From contig JBGPWL010000078.1 in assembly GCA_041492185.1 (NCBI GenBank), positions 1-21,780 on the forward strand: a DNA stretch of 21,780 bases, in the 5' to 3' direction. The stretch's first letter is position 1; the number at the start of each line of letters is the position of its first letter. The notes beneath the pieces were generated by a model, which did not search any database, was not told the DNA's origin, and saw only the letters and a program-made list of their open reading frames with translations. Shown piece after piece: positions 6,542-15,413 of the stretch. The translations under genes and the position numbers were made by a program. Source of the DNA: JAOAPY01 sp041492185 (GTDB taxonomy: Bacteria; Acidobacteriota; Blastocatellia; Pyrinomonadales; Pyrinomonadaceae).

Positions 6542-9082
6542 ATGATGCATCCAATTATTTTGAAGAACACATTCCGCTTCGTCTTGCTGTTTGCTGTCGT
6601 TTCGATTGTTAGCCCATCAGTTTTGGCGCAGGCGTTGGGCACCGCCGGTACCGTTTCGGGCGCTGTTACTGATCCCAATAACGCTGTCGTAGCCAGCGCG
6701 ACCGTGACCATTTCGAATGCGGTCACTGGTTATAAACGCACCGTGAATACCGAAAGTGATGGGACCTTTCGCTTCAACGATGTGCCTCCCAACAACTATC
6801 AACTCAGCGTATCGGCCAGCGGTTTCGCCACCGCCACTCAAACTCTAACCGTGCGCACTTCAGTACCGATTGACATGAAGATTCCGCTGGCGATCGGTGG
6901 CGCTTCCGAAACCGTAAACGTGACTGGCGGCGCCATGGAAGCGTTGGAAAACGTTTCTACACCGCACACCGACGTCGACCAGTCGCTGATTATGAAACTG
7001 CCAATTAATTCTCCCGGTAATGGATTGAGCGATGCCATAACGTTGGCCGCACCCGGTGTTGCCTCTGATTCAAACGGCCTGTTCCATCCTCTTGGCGACC
7101 ATGCGCAGGCCCAGATTTCATTCGACAATCAGCCGATCACTGACCAACAGAGCAAGGCCTTCTCAACGCAGATTCCCGTCAGCGCAATTCAATCGATGGA
7201 GGTCATCACTGGCGCTACTCCAGCCGAGTATGGCGACAAGACAAGTTTGGTAATCAACGCAATCAGTCGCTCAGGGTTGAATCAGCGAAAACCAACCGGC
7301 AGCTTCACGTCGGAGTACGGAACATTCGGCTCAACATCCAACGAATTCAATTACGCGCAGGGCGGTGCTCATTTCGGTAATTTCGCGGCCATTAGTTTTG
7401 AGCGTTCAGGGCGCTTCCTGGACTCGCCTGAATTCACAGTGCTGCATGATCGAGGCACGGCGGCCAGCATCTTTGACCGCCTTGACTATCAGTTCAGTGC
7501 GAAGGATTCCCTTCATCTGAATCTTCTTCTGGCGCGTAATCGGTTCGAGATACCGACCCAGTTTGACCAACGGGCAGTCGGTCAGGATCAGCGGCAGCAG
7601 GTCCACACGGTCAATATCGCGCCGGGATACGCGCACATTTTCAGCGCCAGCACTTTGCTTACGATCAATCCTTTTTTCCGACTCGACACCGTCAAGTATT
7701 CTCCCAGTGCAAATTCATTTGCTGACTTGCCACTTACGTTTGGACAACAGCGCCGACTTGCCAGCACGGGCATCAAAGCTGATCTCGCATACGTTCGGGG
7801 GAAACACACCGCCAAGTTTGGCGTTCAATTGCAGCACACCTTTCTCACGGAAAACTTTCAGTTCGGCCTCACCGATCCAAACTTTAATGATCCCACCAGT
7901 CCCGATTTTCTGCCGGGTCTATTGCAGTACGACCTTACGCGTGGGGGTCGGCAATTCCAATTTCATGGTCACACGGACATCAAACAGGAGTCAGCGTACG
8001 CGCAAGACGTGATCAAGTTTGGCCGGGATCTTTCCGTCAATCTCGGCCTTCGCTTCGATGTCTATCGTGGACTTAGTCGTGGGGAATCTTTGCAACCCAG
8101 ACTCGGTATCTCGTATCAGGTCAGGCAGACGAACACGATTGTGCGCGCTTCTTTCACGCGCAGCATGGAGTCGCCTTATAACGAGAACCTGATCTTGTCG
8201 AACGCCACCGGTTTGAACGGTATTACCGACGGCACCATCGGCGGTGTTAATACGCAACTGCTCAAGCCAGGCAGGCGAAGCCAGTTCAACTTTGGCTTCC
8301 AACAAGCAATTGGCAAGCACTTAATTCTGGACGCAGATTATTTCTGGAAGTTCACGAAGAATGCTTACGACTTCAGCACACTCTTCAATACGCCACTGAC
8401 GTTTCCGATCTCCTGGGCGCAATCAAAGATCGACGGACTTTCTTTACGCCTCGATCTGCTGACATACAAAAACTTTTCGGCGTTCTTCATCGGAGGCCAC
8501 TCGCGGGCGCGTTACTTCCCGCCGGAAACGGGCGGGCTGTTCTTCAACTCCGATCTGCCAACCGGCGTCTTCCGCATAGATCACGATCAGGCACTGCAAC
8601 AGACCACTCAGTTGCAGTACCAGTTCAATCAACTCGCTAAGATCGCGCCTTATGTCGCGTTCTCCTGGCGATACGACAGCGGACTGGTTGCGGGATCAGT
8701 GCCTGACTTCGCCACCGCTTTGACTTTTACGCCGGACCAGCAACAACAGATCGGACTCTTCTGCGGGAGCACGTTCGCTACTTTGACCAACCCGCTAACC
8801 AGTTGCGCTTCAACCACGCGGGGAGCGCTGCGTGTGCGCATTCCCGCGGACGGCGCTGCGAACGATGACCATAATCCCCCGCGGATCGCGTCGCGCCACT
8901 TGTTCGATCTGAACTTTGGCACAGATAACCTGTTTCGCACGGATCACAAGCGCATTACGGCCCGTGTTTCGATCTTCAACTTAACTAACCAGGTTGCGCT
9001 CTATAATTTTCTTTCGACCTTCAGTGGCACGCACTTCGTTTCGCCGCGCACCATTCGCGGCCAAATAGGCGTGACGTTCTAA
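6542..9082 (+). CDS. TonB-dependent receptor, Oar-like, with carboxypeptidase-regulatory-like N domain
   Basis: The 846-residue product has a signal peptide (about residues 1-30, ending VLAQ). A carboxypeptidase-regulatory-like beta domain follows (GAVTDPNNAVVASATVTI to the VPPNNYQL region, about 35-115), then a plug-like region (VSAIQSMEVITGATPAEYGD and on) and a long barrel region ending in aromatic GQIGVTF, as expected for outer-membrane barrels. This layout matches the Oar-like TonB receptors that are abundant in Acidobacteria; at 846 residues it is somewhat shorter than many of them. The ATG at 6542 has GAAAGG 8 nt upstream; a TTG at 6509 is an unlikely alternative. The gene lies 47 bp before the efflux channel gene, hinting that substrate uptake or sensing at the outer membrane is tied to export. 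The substrate cannot be told from sequence. Confidence 0.85.
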   Translation: MMHPIILKNTFRFVLLFAVVSIVSPSVLAQALGTAGTVSGAVTDPNNAVVASATVTISNAVTGYKRTVNTESDGTFRFNDVPPNNYQLSVSASGFATATQTLTVRTSVPIDMKIPLAIGGASETVNVTGGAMEALENVSTPHTDVDQSLIMKLPINSPGNGLSDAITLAAPGVASDSNGLFHPLGDHAQAQISFDNQPITDQQSKAFSTQIPVSAIQSMEVITGATPAEYGDKTSLVINAISRSGLNQRKPTGSFTSEYGTFGSTSNEFNYAQGGAHFGNFAAISFERSGRFLDSPEFTVLHDRGTAASIFDRLDYQFSAKDSLHLNLLLARNRFEIPTQFDQRAVGQDQRQQVHTVNIAPGYAHIFSASTLLTINPFFRLDTVKYSPSANSFADLPLTFGQQRRLASTGIKADLAYVRGKHTAKFGVQLQHTFLTENFQFGLTDPNFNDPTSPDFLPGLLQYDLTRGGRQFQFHGHTDIKQESAYAQDVIKFGRDLSVNLGLRFDVYRGLSRGESLQPRLGISYQVRQTNTIVRASFTRSMESPYNENLILSNATGLNGITDGTIGGVNTQLLKPGRRSQFNFGFQQAIGKHLILDADYFWKFTKNAYDFSTLFNTPLTFPISWAQSKIDGLSLRLDLLTYKNFSAFFIGGHSRARYFPPETGGLFFNSDLPTGVFRIDHDQALQQTTQLQYQFNQLAKIAPYVAFSWRYDSGLVAGSVPDFATALTFTPDQQQQIGLFCGSTFATLTNPLTSCASTTRGALRVRIPADGAANDDHNPPRIASRHLFDLNFGTDNLFRTDHKRITARVSIFNLTNQVALYNFLSTFSGTHFVSPRTIRGQIGVTF

Positions 9083-9129
9083 CGCGCAACTAAAAACAAT
9101 CAAATGGCCGAAGAATGCGAGGTGATCGG

Positions 9130-10569
9130 ATGCATCAGCGCATTAATAAGTATCTGCGCCGCTTTGGTGAACATTACGACCGTGCAACTCGCCAAGGTCG
9201 ATACAATGTGACCAGATACTATCATCGGCAAAGGAATCGTTGCGCGGTTTACCTGGCCAGCCTACTCTTACTCGCTCCTTTAGCCCATCCGCTGCTGGCG
9301 CAGGAGAAGTCAGCTGCACCTTTGAAGGGAAGCAATTCCAGAATTCTTGCGATGTCCCAGGCGCAGCAGCAAGTACCAGCGACTCCTGCGAAACGGTCAG
9401 TTACGGTCTCTGACGCCGTGTCGATTTTCCTGCAGCAAAACCTTCAGTTGGTGGCGGCCCGTTACGACATCGATTTGGCCGACGCCGAGAAACTGACTGC
9501 CCGGCTCCGTCCGAACCCGCAGCTAACCGTCAGTTCCGACAATCTGCCGCTTAATCTCAGTGGAGACTTTATCAAACAGCAAACCTACACCTACGTCATC
9601 AGCGAGACGTTTGAGTTGGGCGGCAAGCGACGCAAGCGCATCGCCGAAGCCAACGCAAATTCTGAAGTGGCCCGGGCCGAGTTTCAAACGGTACTGTGGC
9701 AGCTAACCAACGATCTGAAGAAAAAGTTTTATGCTGTGATCCTGACAGAGTCGCTGCTCCAGTTGACAAAAGATAACCAGAAGACCTTTGAGGAAGTAAT
9801 CAAGCATACAACCGAACTCTACCAGGTTGGCGAGATTGCCGGGCTGGACTTGCAGCGGCTCGAAGTTGAGAAACTAAAGTTCGATACGGACGTGGCCAAC
9901 TCGGAGAGAGATTACGAGATTGCCGTGCGCGACCTGCGATTCGCTTTGGGCGGTGATTATCGAACTATGGATATCGAGGCTGCGGGCACGCTCGACTATC
10001 AACCTTACCAGTTCTCGCTTGATGATTTGCGGGAACAATCACTTGCGGCGCGGCCCGATTTGAAGGCCGCGCAAGTTAGTGAACGCGCCGCCGACGCGTC
10101 CATCCGCTTGCAAGACGCTCAGCGCATCCCCGACCTCAATTTAGGCGCAGGCATCGCTCAGGTTCCGTTGGGCACCAGCACCTACACTTTCAGTGCCGGC
10201 ATAAATCTGCCGTGGTTTGATCGGAATCAGGGCGAGCGAGCTAAGGCCCTCATCCAGAAAAGGAAGGCGCAAAACCAGCAGCAATTTCTTACCAATCAAG
10301 TGCTGAGCGATGTGGACAAGGCACTGGTTGCCTTCAATATACAGAAGCGGCGAGTCGAGCTTTACCGCACGGGCGTGCTTGCAAAGGTCGATGAGATTCA
10401 GAAGCTGACGGAGTTTTCGCTGAAAGCCGGTGAAAGCTCAATCCTGGAATTGCTGGATGCAATCCGCACGAGACGAGAAACTCTGGCCGCTTATTACCAG
10501 ACGCTTTTTGATTACCAGGTGTCGCTGCTTGATCTTGAACTCGCGACCGCAACGCCTCTGCAAAAGTAG
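9130..10569 (+). CDS. czcC: TolC-family outer-membrane efflux channel (CzcC-like)
   Basis: The 479-residue product has a hydrophobic signal core (YLASLLLLAPLAHPLLAQ) and two related alpha-helical halves typical of the outer-membrane efflux protein fold: a first repeat beginning VSDAVSIFLQQNLQLVAARY and a second around LREQSLAARPDLKAAQVSE. These trimeric channels span the outer membrane and carry substrate from the pump and adaptor to the outside. I chose the ATG at 9130, which has GAGG 7 nt upstream; this leaves an unusually long basic n-region of about 36 residues. A GTG at 9208, with AAGG 10 nt upstream, would give a normal-length signal peptide and is a serious alternative. The adaptor gene starts 25 bp after its stop. 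Family assignment firm; the Czc name is by context. Confidence 0.85.
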   Translation: MHQRINKYLRRFGEHYDRATRQGRYNVTRYYHRQRNRCAVYLASLLLLAPLAHPLLAQEKSAAPLKGSNSRILAMSQAQQQVPATPAKRSVTVSDAVSIFLQQNLQLVAARYDIDLADAEKLTARLRPNPQLTVSSDNLPLNLSGDFIKQQTYTYVISETFELGGKRRKRIAEANANSEVARAEFQTVLWQLTNDLKKKFYAVILTESLLQLTKDNQKTFEEVIKHTTELYQVGEIAGLDLQRLEVEKLKFDTDVANSERDYEIAVRDLRFALGGDYRTMDIEAAGTLDYQPYQFSLDDLREQSLAARPDLKAAQVSERAADASIRLQDAQRIPDLNLGAGIAQVPLGTSTYTFSAGINLPWFDRNQGERAKALIQKRKAQNQQQFLTNQVLSDVDKALVAFNIQKRRVELYRTGVLAKVDEIQKLTEFSLKAGESSILELLDAIRTRRETLAAYYQTLFDYQVSLLDLELATATPLQK

Positions 10570-10594
10570 TGAGCAGTAGAAAAAGGATCCGGAT

Positions 10595-11806
10595 ATGTCA
10601 TACAGAAAAATGATTCAGACCTATTTGATTGCGCTGCTCGTCGTCGCGGTGGTGTGTGGCGGTTGCCGCAAGGCAACTGCTCCTGCAGGTCCTGCCAACG
10701 CACAAACGAGTGCGGCGACATCAGAGTCGGCGCAGAGCCATGCGATCGAGACCGAAACAGTCGAGCCGCAAACTATCGCCGGAGCGATACTCGCCACGGG
10801 AAAAATCCTTGTTTCAGAGAACCGTGTTGCAATCATCGGCCCGGTTCACGAGGGAAGGATCGTCCGTCTCTACGCCGGACAAGGTAGCAATGTTAAGAAA
10901 GGTCAGAAGCTGGCCGATCTGGAATCCGCAGATCTGGACGATGCCGAGGCGTCTTATCTCAAGGCCCTCGCGGACTATGAGAACGCCCGTCGCACGTCAG
11001 AGGCCGAGGTCAAGCTCGCGCAAGCCACTTACGACCGAACAAAGCTGCTTTACGAGAAGACGATCACCGCGGGAAAAAATCTCCAGACCGCCGAGCACGA
11101 TCTTGAGATCGCGAAGACGTCGGCCGCAAGCTCGGTGGCAGGGGCCAAAGCCGCGCTCACTGCGGCACGCCGTCATCTGCTCATACTGGGTCTGAAGGAG
11201 TCGGACGTTGACTCGCTGCCGACAAAAACGAATCTGAGCCCAATCTTTTCTCTCACCTCTCCAATCGCCGGCGTCGTTGTCGAGCGCAACGCCACGATAG
11301 GCGCGACGGTGGGAACGGACGCGAACCTTTTCAAGATAATCGATATCTCGAGTGTCTGGATCGATGCAAATGTATTTGAAAAAGATCTCGAGCGTGTGCG
11401 GCTCGGCCAGGAAGTTAAGGTTGCAGTGACGGCCTTTCCTGGAGTGAGCTTCTCAGGCAGGGTCATTCTGGTTTCCAGCGTGGTAGATCCGGAAACTCGC
11501 AGTGTGAAGGTTCGCACCGAGGTTCCAAACCCAGGTGGCCGGCTTAAACCGGATATGTTTGCCAATGTGCAAATAATCACCGATCTGCATCGCACGGCCA
11601 TCTCCATTCCCCAATCGGCGGTGCTCAACGACGGGGGAAAAACAGTTGTCTTCGTCAGCGAAGGCAGCGGCTTTAAGAAGCGGCAGGTGACTACAGGTAT
11701 ACAAAACAACGATCGGGTCGAAATTATTGACGGCCTGGCAGCAGGCGATAAGGTGGTCGTCAAGGGAAACTACTTGTTACTTCAACAAAGCAAGCCTGGG
11801 CAATAG
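10595..11806 (+). CDS. czcB: RND efflux periplasmic adaptor lipoprotein (CzcB-like)
   Basis: The 403-residue membrane-fusion protein has a signal peptide ending in CGGC (likely lipidated C24, a loose lipobox). It shows the usual order of adaptor parts: a lipoyl-like half motif (GRIVRLYAGQGSNVKKGQKL), a long coiled-coil hairpin (about residues 110-190, rich in Ala, Glu and Lys), the second lipoyl half (SPIAGVVVERNATIGATVG), a beta-barrel (VWIDANVFEKDLERVRLGQE) and a membrane-proximal domain (LKPDMFANVQI and on). It links the inner-membrane pump to the outer-membrane channel. The ATG is supported by AAGG 8 nt upstream. No His-rich metal-binding N-terminal extension of the kind seen in some CzcB proteins is present. 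The pump gene follows after a 293-bp gap occupied largely by a palindromic repeat. Confidence 0.88.
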   Translation: MSYRKMIQTYLIALLVVAVVCGGCRKATAPAGPANAQTSAATSESAQSHAIETETVEPQTIAGAILATGKILVSENRVAIIGPVHEGRIVRLYAGQGSNVKKGQKLADLESADLDDAEASYLKALADYENARRTSEAEVKLAQATYDRTKLLYEKTITAGKNLQTAEHDLEIAKTSAASSVAGAKAALTAARRHLLILGLKESDVDSLPTKTNLSPIFSLTSPIAGVVVERNATIGATVGTDANLFKIIDISSVWIDANVFEKDLERVRLGQEVKVAVTAFPGVSFSGRVILVSSVVDPETRSVKVRTEVPNPGGRLKPDMFANVQIITDLHRTAISIPQSAVLNDGGKTVVFVSEGSGFKKRQVTTGIQNNDRVEIIDGLAAGDKVVVKGNYLLLQQSKPGQ

Positions 11807-11877
11807 TGAACGGGTGGGCCTTTCTTGAGTTACGCGACTAGTCCTTGAGCGAGATTTGAATGAAAAGACGCAAGCGC

Positions 11878-12060
11878 TTTCACCCCGTCAGGGGTGACAT
11901 GTTTATAGATCGTGGAGCAAGACTCCTTCCTGCTCCGTTCGGAGGAGCGGAAATTCAGTTAGAGCGCAGCTGCCCTGGCACCATTTCCGCTCCTCCGAAC
12001 GGAGTTGGCAGTGGGTTGTGCGCTTCCGTCCATAAACATCTCACTCCTAACGGAGTGAAA
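11878..12060. repeat. 183-bp nested inverted-repeat element (MITE/REPIN-like) inside the efflux operon
   Basis: The ends are inverted copies: 25 of the first 29 bases match between the left end (TTTCACCCCGTCAGGGGTGA...) and the reverse complement of the right end (TTTCACTCCGTTAGGAGTGA...). Each end is itself a 7-bp hairpin with a 4-nt loop (TCACCCC/GGGGTGA at 11880-11897; TCACTCC/GGAGTGA at 12041-12058). An inner perfect 22-bp inverted repeat lies at 11933-11954 and 11983-12004. There is no transposase gene, and in-frame translations of it are not believable proteins. It fills most of the 293-bp gap between the adaptor and pump genes; the rest of the gap shows no gene. Confidence 0.85.
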
Positions 12061-12099
12061 TAGAGTCGGGTTGAGTCGTCGAAGGACCGTTATCAGTTT

Positions 12100-15000
12100 A
12101 TGACCGACAACTTCATTGCCTTCTTCTATCGCGAGCGATTGCTGGTGGCAGTCGTTTCCCTGCTCATCGTGGCCGGCGGAATTCTGGCGCTGCGCCGGTT
12201 GAACGTTGACGCCTTTCCGGACGTCACCCCCGTTCAGGTAGAAATCGATACCGAAGCCCAGGGACTGGCGCCACAGGAAGTCGAACAACTCATCAGCTTC
12301 CCGATCGAAAATGTGATGAACGGGATTGCGGGAGTGACCCGGGTACAATCGATCTCTAAGTTCGGTCTGTCGGTGGTGGTGGTCTATTTTAGCGACGACA
12401 CGGACATTTACTTCGCGCGACAGCAGGTTTTCGAGCGCCTCTCTTCCGCAAAAGATCGCATTCCCGCGGGGTTCGACCCTCAGATGGGACCAATCACCAC
12501 GGGCACCGGCCAGATTTATCTTTATCAAATCGTCGGGCGCGGAAAGAGTAATCAGGAGTTGCGCACGATCCAGGACTGGATGGTAAAACTGCAACTGCGC
12601 ACCGTTCCGGGCGTAGCCGACGTGCTTAGCTTTGGTGGCGACGTCAAGCAGTATCAGGTCATCGCGGATCAGCAGGCGCTGGTCAACTACAACATCCCGC
12701 TCAAGACGCTCTTCGCAGCCATTCAGGCGAACAATCAAAACACCGGGGCCAACTTCATCGAGCATGGAGACGAGCAGTACGTCGTCCGCGGTCTGGGACT
12801 GGTCAAGGACATTGAAGATATCAAGAACATCGTCCTCGACTCGCGTAACGGCAGTCCCATCCGCGTCAGCGACGTCGCCACAGTCAAGGTCGGCAGCGAG
12901 ATACGACAGGGCGCGGTCACCAAAGACGGTCAGGGCGAAGTCGTGACCGGAATCGTCCTGAAGCGAATCAACGAAAACACCAAGCAGGTGATTGAACGAA
13001 TAAAGGAGAAGGTCGCCGAGATCAACAAGGCTCTGCCGGAAGGCGTGAGCATCGTTGATTACTACGATCAATCAGAGCTGGTCGATAACAGCATACGCAC
13101 GGTGGTCGAATCTTTAATCGAAGGCGAGGCGCTGGTGTTATTGATTCTCGTGTTGCTGCTCGGCGCCTTCCGCAGTTCGCTCATCACCGCCGCCGCCATC
13201 CCTTTCTGCATGTTGGTTGCTTTCATACTGATGTGGTACTCGGGGCTGTCGGCGAACCTCATGTCGCTCGGCGGACTGGCCATCAGCATCGGCATGATGG
13301 TGGATGCAACGGTAGTGATGGTCGAAAACATTTATCGCCATCTTGAAGAACACCGGGAACATTCCGTACGCGAAGCCATACTCGTCGCCGCTCAGGAAAT
13401 CGGACGACCGTTGTTTTTCGCTATCCTCATAATCATCGCCGTCTTTCTGCCGGTCTTTACTCTGCAGGGCATCGAAGGCAAGCTGTTCAAGCCGCTCGCA
13501 TACGCTGTCACTTTCTCGATGATTGGCTCGATGTTAATGGCGCTGTGCATAGCTCCGATGCTGTGCGCCTTGTGGCTGCGGCTCAAGAAAGGCAAGGTCC
13601 GCACAAATCCGATTATTGGATTCTTCAAACGCATTTACGTTCCCGTCCTTGAGTGGGCCATCGCTCACCGCTATATCGCGATCACGGTCGCCGTGGCACT
13701 GATCGCATTGAGCGTCGCCGACGTCTTCATACTGGGCAGCGAATTTGTGCCCACGATCGATGAAGGCAACATGCTCGTCCGGGCCACTATGCCGGCAAGC
13801 ATCTCACTCACTCGCGCGCTCGAAGTCTCAACCCAGATCGAAAAGTCACTGCGCGAGTTCCCCGAGGTCGAAACCGTAGTCGCCAAGATCGGGCGCGCGG
13901 AGTTGGGCGGCGACCCTGAAAGCGTCAGCAACGACGAACTGTACGTCCGCTTGAAACCTAAGAAGCAGTGGACGACAGCAAAGACGAAGGATGAATTGGT
14001 TGATGCAATGCGCCGTCGCGTGGAAGGGTTCCCCGGAGTTCAGTTCAACTTCTCGCAAGTTATTCAAACGCGCAACGACGAGCTAATATCCGGCATCAAC
14101 GCCCAGATCGCCGTTAAGATTTTTGGCGAGGACCAGGACAGCTTGCGCAAGCTGGGCGAAGAAATTCGCGAGGCTATGTCTCACATTCGCGGCGTGGCAG
14201 ACCTGGCGATCGAGCAGGTTGCCGGCGAGGAGCATCTCGAGATAGATGTGGATCGAGAAAAGATTGCGCGATACGGTCTGAACATAGCGGACGTGCTCGA
14301 AGTCGCCAAGATCGCCATCGGCGGCGACGAGGCGACCGATGTGCTGGAAGGCCAGCGCCGCTTTGCGATCTTCGTGCGGCTGAAAGAGGACTATCGCAAT
14401 CAGGTTGAGAAGCTGAACGACATTCTGATCTCCGCGCCAGTCGGCGGAAAGATACCACTCGGACAGTTGGCGACGTTTCGACTATCGAGCGGTGATTCGG
14501 TAGTCAGCCGCGAAAACTCGCTACGCCGGCTCGTGGTCAAGTGCAACGTAAAAGGACGCGACATCGGGAGTTTCGTCCACGACGCGCAAACTGCTGTGGC
14601 CGCGAAAGTCAAAACTCCGCCCGGCTACTTCATCACCTGGGGCGGGCAATTCGAGAATCAACAGCAGGCCGTACGCAGGCTGCTGATTGCCATCCCGATT
14701 TCGCTGCTGCTGGTGTTCGTCTTTGTCTATACCTGCTTCAGTTCGCTGCGCAACACGCTGACGATCATCTTCAACATACCCATTGCGCTGGTCGGCAGCA
14801 CAACGTTCCTGCTCATTTCTGGATTTCCGTTGAGTGTTCCCGCGATAGTTGGATTCATTGCGGTCTTTGGCATCGCCGTGCAAAACGGAATGGTGATGGT
14901 GTCTTACATCAACAAGCTTCGCAGTCGAGGCATGGGCCTGCACGAGGCCGTGATAACCGGCGCGAGCGTGCGTTTGCGGGCCGAGTTGTTGAGCGCGTTG

Positions 15001-15171
15001 ATAGGCAGCATAAGCTTGATACCGTTCATCATTTCTTCGGGTACTGGAGCCGAAATCGAGAAGCCGTTGGCGATTGTGGTAGTTGGGGGACTGGTGACGC
15101 GCCCGATCAAGATCGTGATTCTACCGATGGTTTACGAGTGGGTGGAGCGCCGCGCCGCCCGAAGAGCCTAG
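12100..15171 (+). CDS. czcA: Heavy-metal-type RND efflux pump (CzcA/CusA family)
   Basis: The 1023-residue inner-membrane pump has the RND layout: TM1 near residues 13-30, a large periplasmic loop, TM2-TM6 (about 335-480), a further TM near 525-545, a second periplasmic loop, then TM8-TM12 (about 865-1015). TM4 reads AISIGMMVDATVVMVEN (394-410). Zinc/cobalt CzcA proteins carry two Asp and one Glu here (DFG..VDG..V..EN); this protein keeps D402 and E409 but has Ser396 in the first Asp position, as seen in other HME subgroups, so the substrate ion is uncertain. The last TM has an unusual RPIK stretch. It is driven by proton flux and works with the adaptor and channel encoded upstream. The ATG at 12100 has GAAGGA 13 nt upstream, a long spacing. 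A likely terminator follows about 100 bp after the stop. Confidence 0.92.
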   Translation: MTDNFIAFFYRERLLVAVVSLLIVAGGILALRRLNVDAFPDVTPVQVEIDTEAQGLAPQEVEQLISFPIENVMNGIAGVTRVQSISKFGLSVVVVYFSDDTDIYFARQQVFERLSSAKDRIPAGFDPQMGPITTGTGQIYLYQIVGRGKSNQELRTIQDWMVKLQLRTVPGVADVLSFGGDVKQYQVIADQQALVNYNIPLKTLFAAIQANNQNTGANFIEHGDEQYVVRGLGLVKDIEDIKNIVLDSRNGSPIRVSDVATVKVGSEIRQGAVTKDGQGEVVTGIVLKRINENTKQVIERIKEKVAEINKALPEGVSIVDYYDQSELVDNSIRTVVESLIEGEALVLLILVLLLGAFRSSLITAAAIPFCMLVAFILMWYSGLSANLMSLGGLAISIGMMVDATVVMVENIYRHLEEHREHSVREAILVAAQEIGRPLFFAILIIIAVFLPVFTLQGIEGKLFKPLAYAVTFSMIGSMLMALCIAPMLCALWLRLKKGKVRTNPIIGFFKRIYVPVLEWAIAHRYIAITVAVALIALSVADVFILGSEFVPTIDEGNMLVRATMPASISLTRALEVSTQIEKSLREFPEVETVVAKIGRAELGGDPESVSNDELYVRLKPKKQWTTAKTKDELVDAMRRRVEGFPGVQFNFSQVIQTRNDELISGINAQIAVKIFGEDQDSLRKLGEEIREAMSHIRGVADLAIEQVAGEEHLEIDVDREKIARYGLNIADVLEVAKIAIGGDEATDVLEGQRRFAIFVRLKEDYRNQVEKLNDILISAPVGGKIPLGQLATFRLSSGDSVVSRENSLRRLVVKCNVKGRDIGSFVHDAQTAVAAKVKTPPGYFITWGGQFENQQQAVRRLLIAIPISLLLVFVFVYTCFSSLRNTLTIIFNIPIALVGSTTFLLISGFPLSVPAIVGFIAVFGIAVQNGMVMVSYINKLRSRGMGLHEAVITGASVRLRAELLSALIGSISLIPFIISSGTGAEIEKPLAIVVVGGLVTRPIKIVILPMVYEWVERRAARRA

Positions 15172-15211
15172 GCCGCGGAGCCGTTGGAATTTCAGGCCCG
15201 GCGGGTCTAAA

Positions 15212-15266
15212 TAGTCCGAACCAGATGATGCAGTTTCGCGTACTGCTCATTGAGTAGTCTGAACCA
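15212..15266 (+). repeat. Two 12-bp direct repeats after the efflux operon
   Basis: TAGTCCGAACCA (15212-15223) and TAGTCTGAACCA (15255-15266) differ at one base and are 43 bp apart start to start. They lie between the pump stop and the terminator. They may be binding sites or a remnant of a small duplication; I see no coding sequence there that I trust. Confidence 0.4.
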
Positions 15267-15269
15267 ATC

Positions 15270-15316
15270 AAGGCGGGTGGTAATGGTTTCGGGAATATCC
15301 TGCCCGCCTTGTTTTC
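15270..15316 (+). terminator. Rho-independent terminator of the efflux operon
   Basis: AAGGCGGG (15270-15277) pairs perfectly with CCCGCCTT (15303-15310), with some extra wobble pairs inside, and is followed by GTTTTC. It sits about 100 bp past the pump stop and immediately before a new promoter, which is what a boundary between two transcription units should look like. The loop is fairly long. Confidence 0.6.
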
Positions 15317-15317
15317 G

Positions 15318-15347
15318 TTGACAGTTTGCGACACAGGCTCGTAGAAT
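15318..15347 (+). promoter_or_regulatory. Sigma70-type promoter for the small membrane ORF and VWFA gene
   Basis: TTGACA (15318-15323) and TAGAAT (15342-15347) are 18 bp apart. Transcription would start near 15354, giving a 60-nt leader before the GTG at 15414. It begins 2 nt after the terminator's T-run. Confidence 0.65.
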
Positions 15348-15413
15348 ACGCGTGTTAGTCGCCGAATTGTTAGCCGGTGTGATTGGCTTCTCTTTAACCA
15401 CCGAGGTACGACC

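Noticed and set aside
10629..11195. 188-codon frame overlapping the adaptor gene on the same strand
   Set aside because: Arg/Ser-rich out-of-frame shadow of the adaptor; no ribosome site or motif.
11860..12063. 67-codon frame over the 183-bp repeat
   Set aside because: The sequence is explained by nested inverted repeats and lacks coding character.
11959..13071. 370-codon open frame antisense to the start of the pump gene
   Set aside because: It overlaps the well-supported pump gene and the palindromic repeat, and its translation shows no domain; long antisense frames are common opposite GC-rich coding sequence.
15207..15401. 64-codon minus-strand frame ending WFRLLNEQYAKLHHLVRTI
   Set aside because: The end looks somewhat protein-like, but the start is a GTG without a ribosome site and the frame covers a terminator and promoter of the other strand. 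Kept only as a remote possibility.
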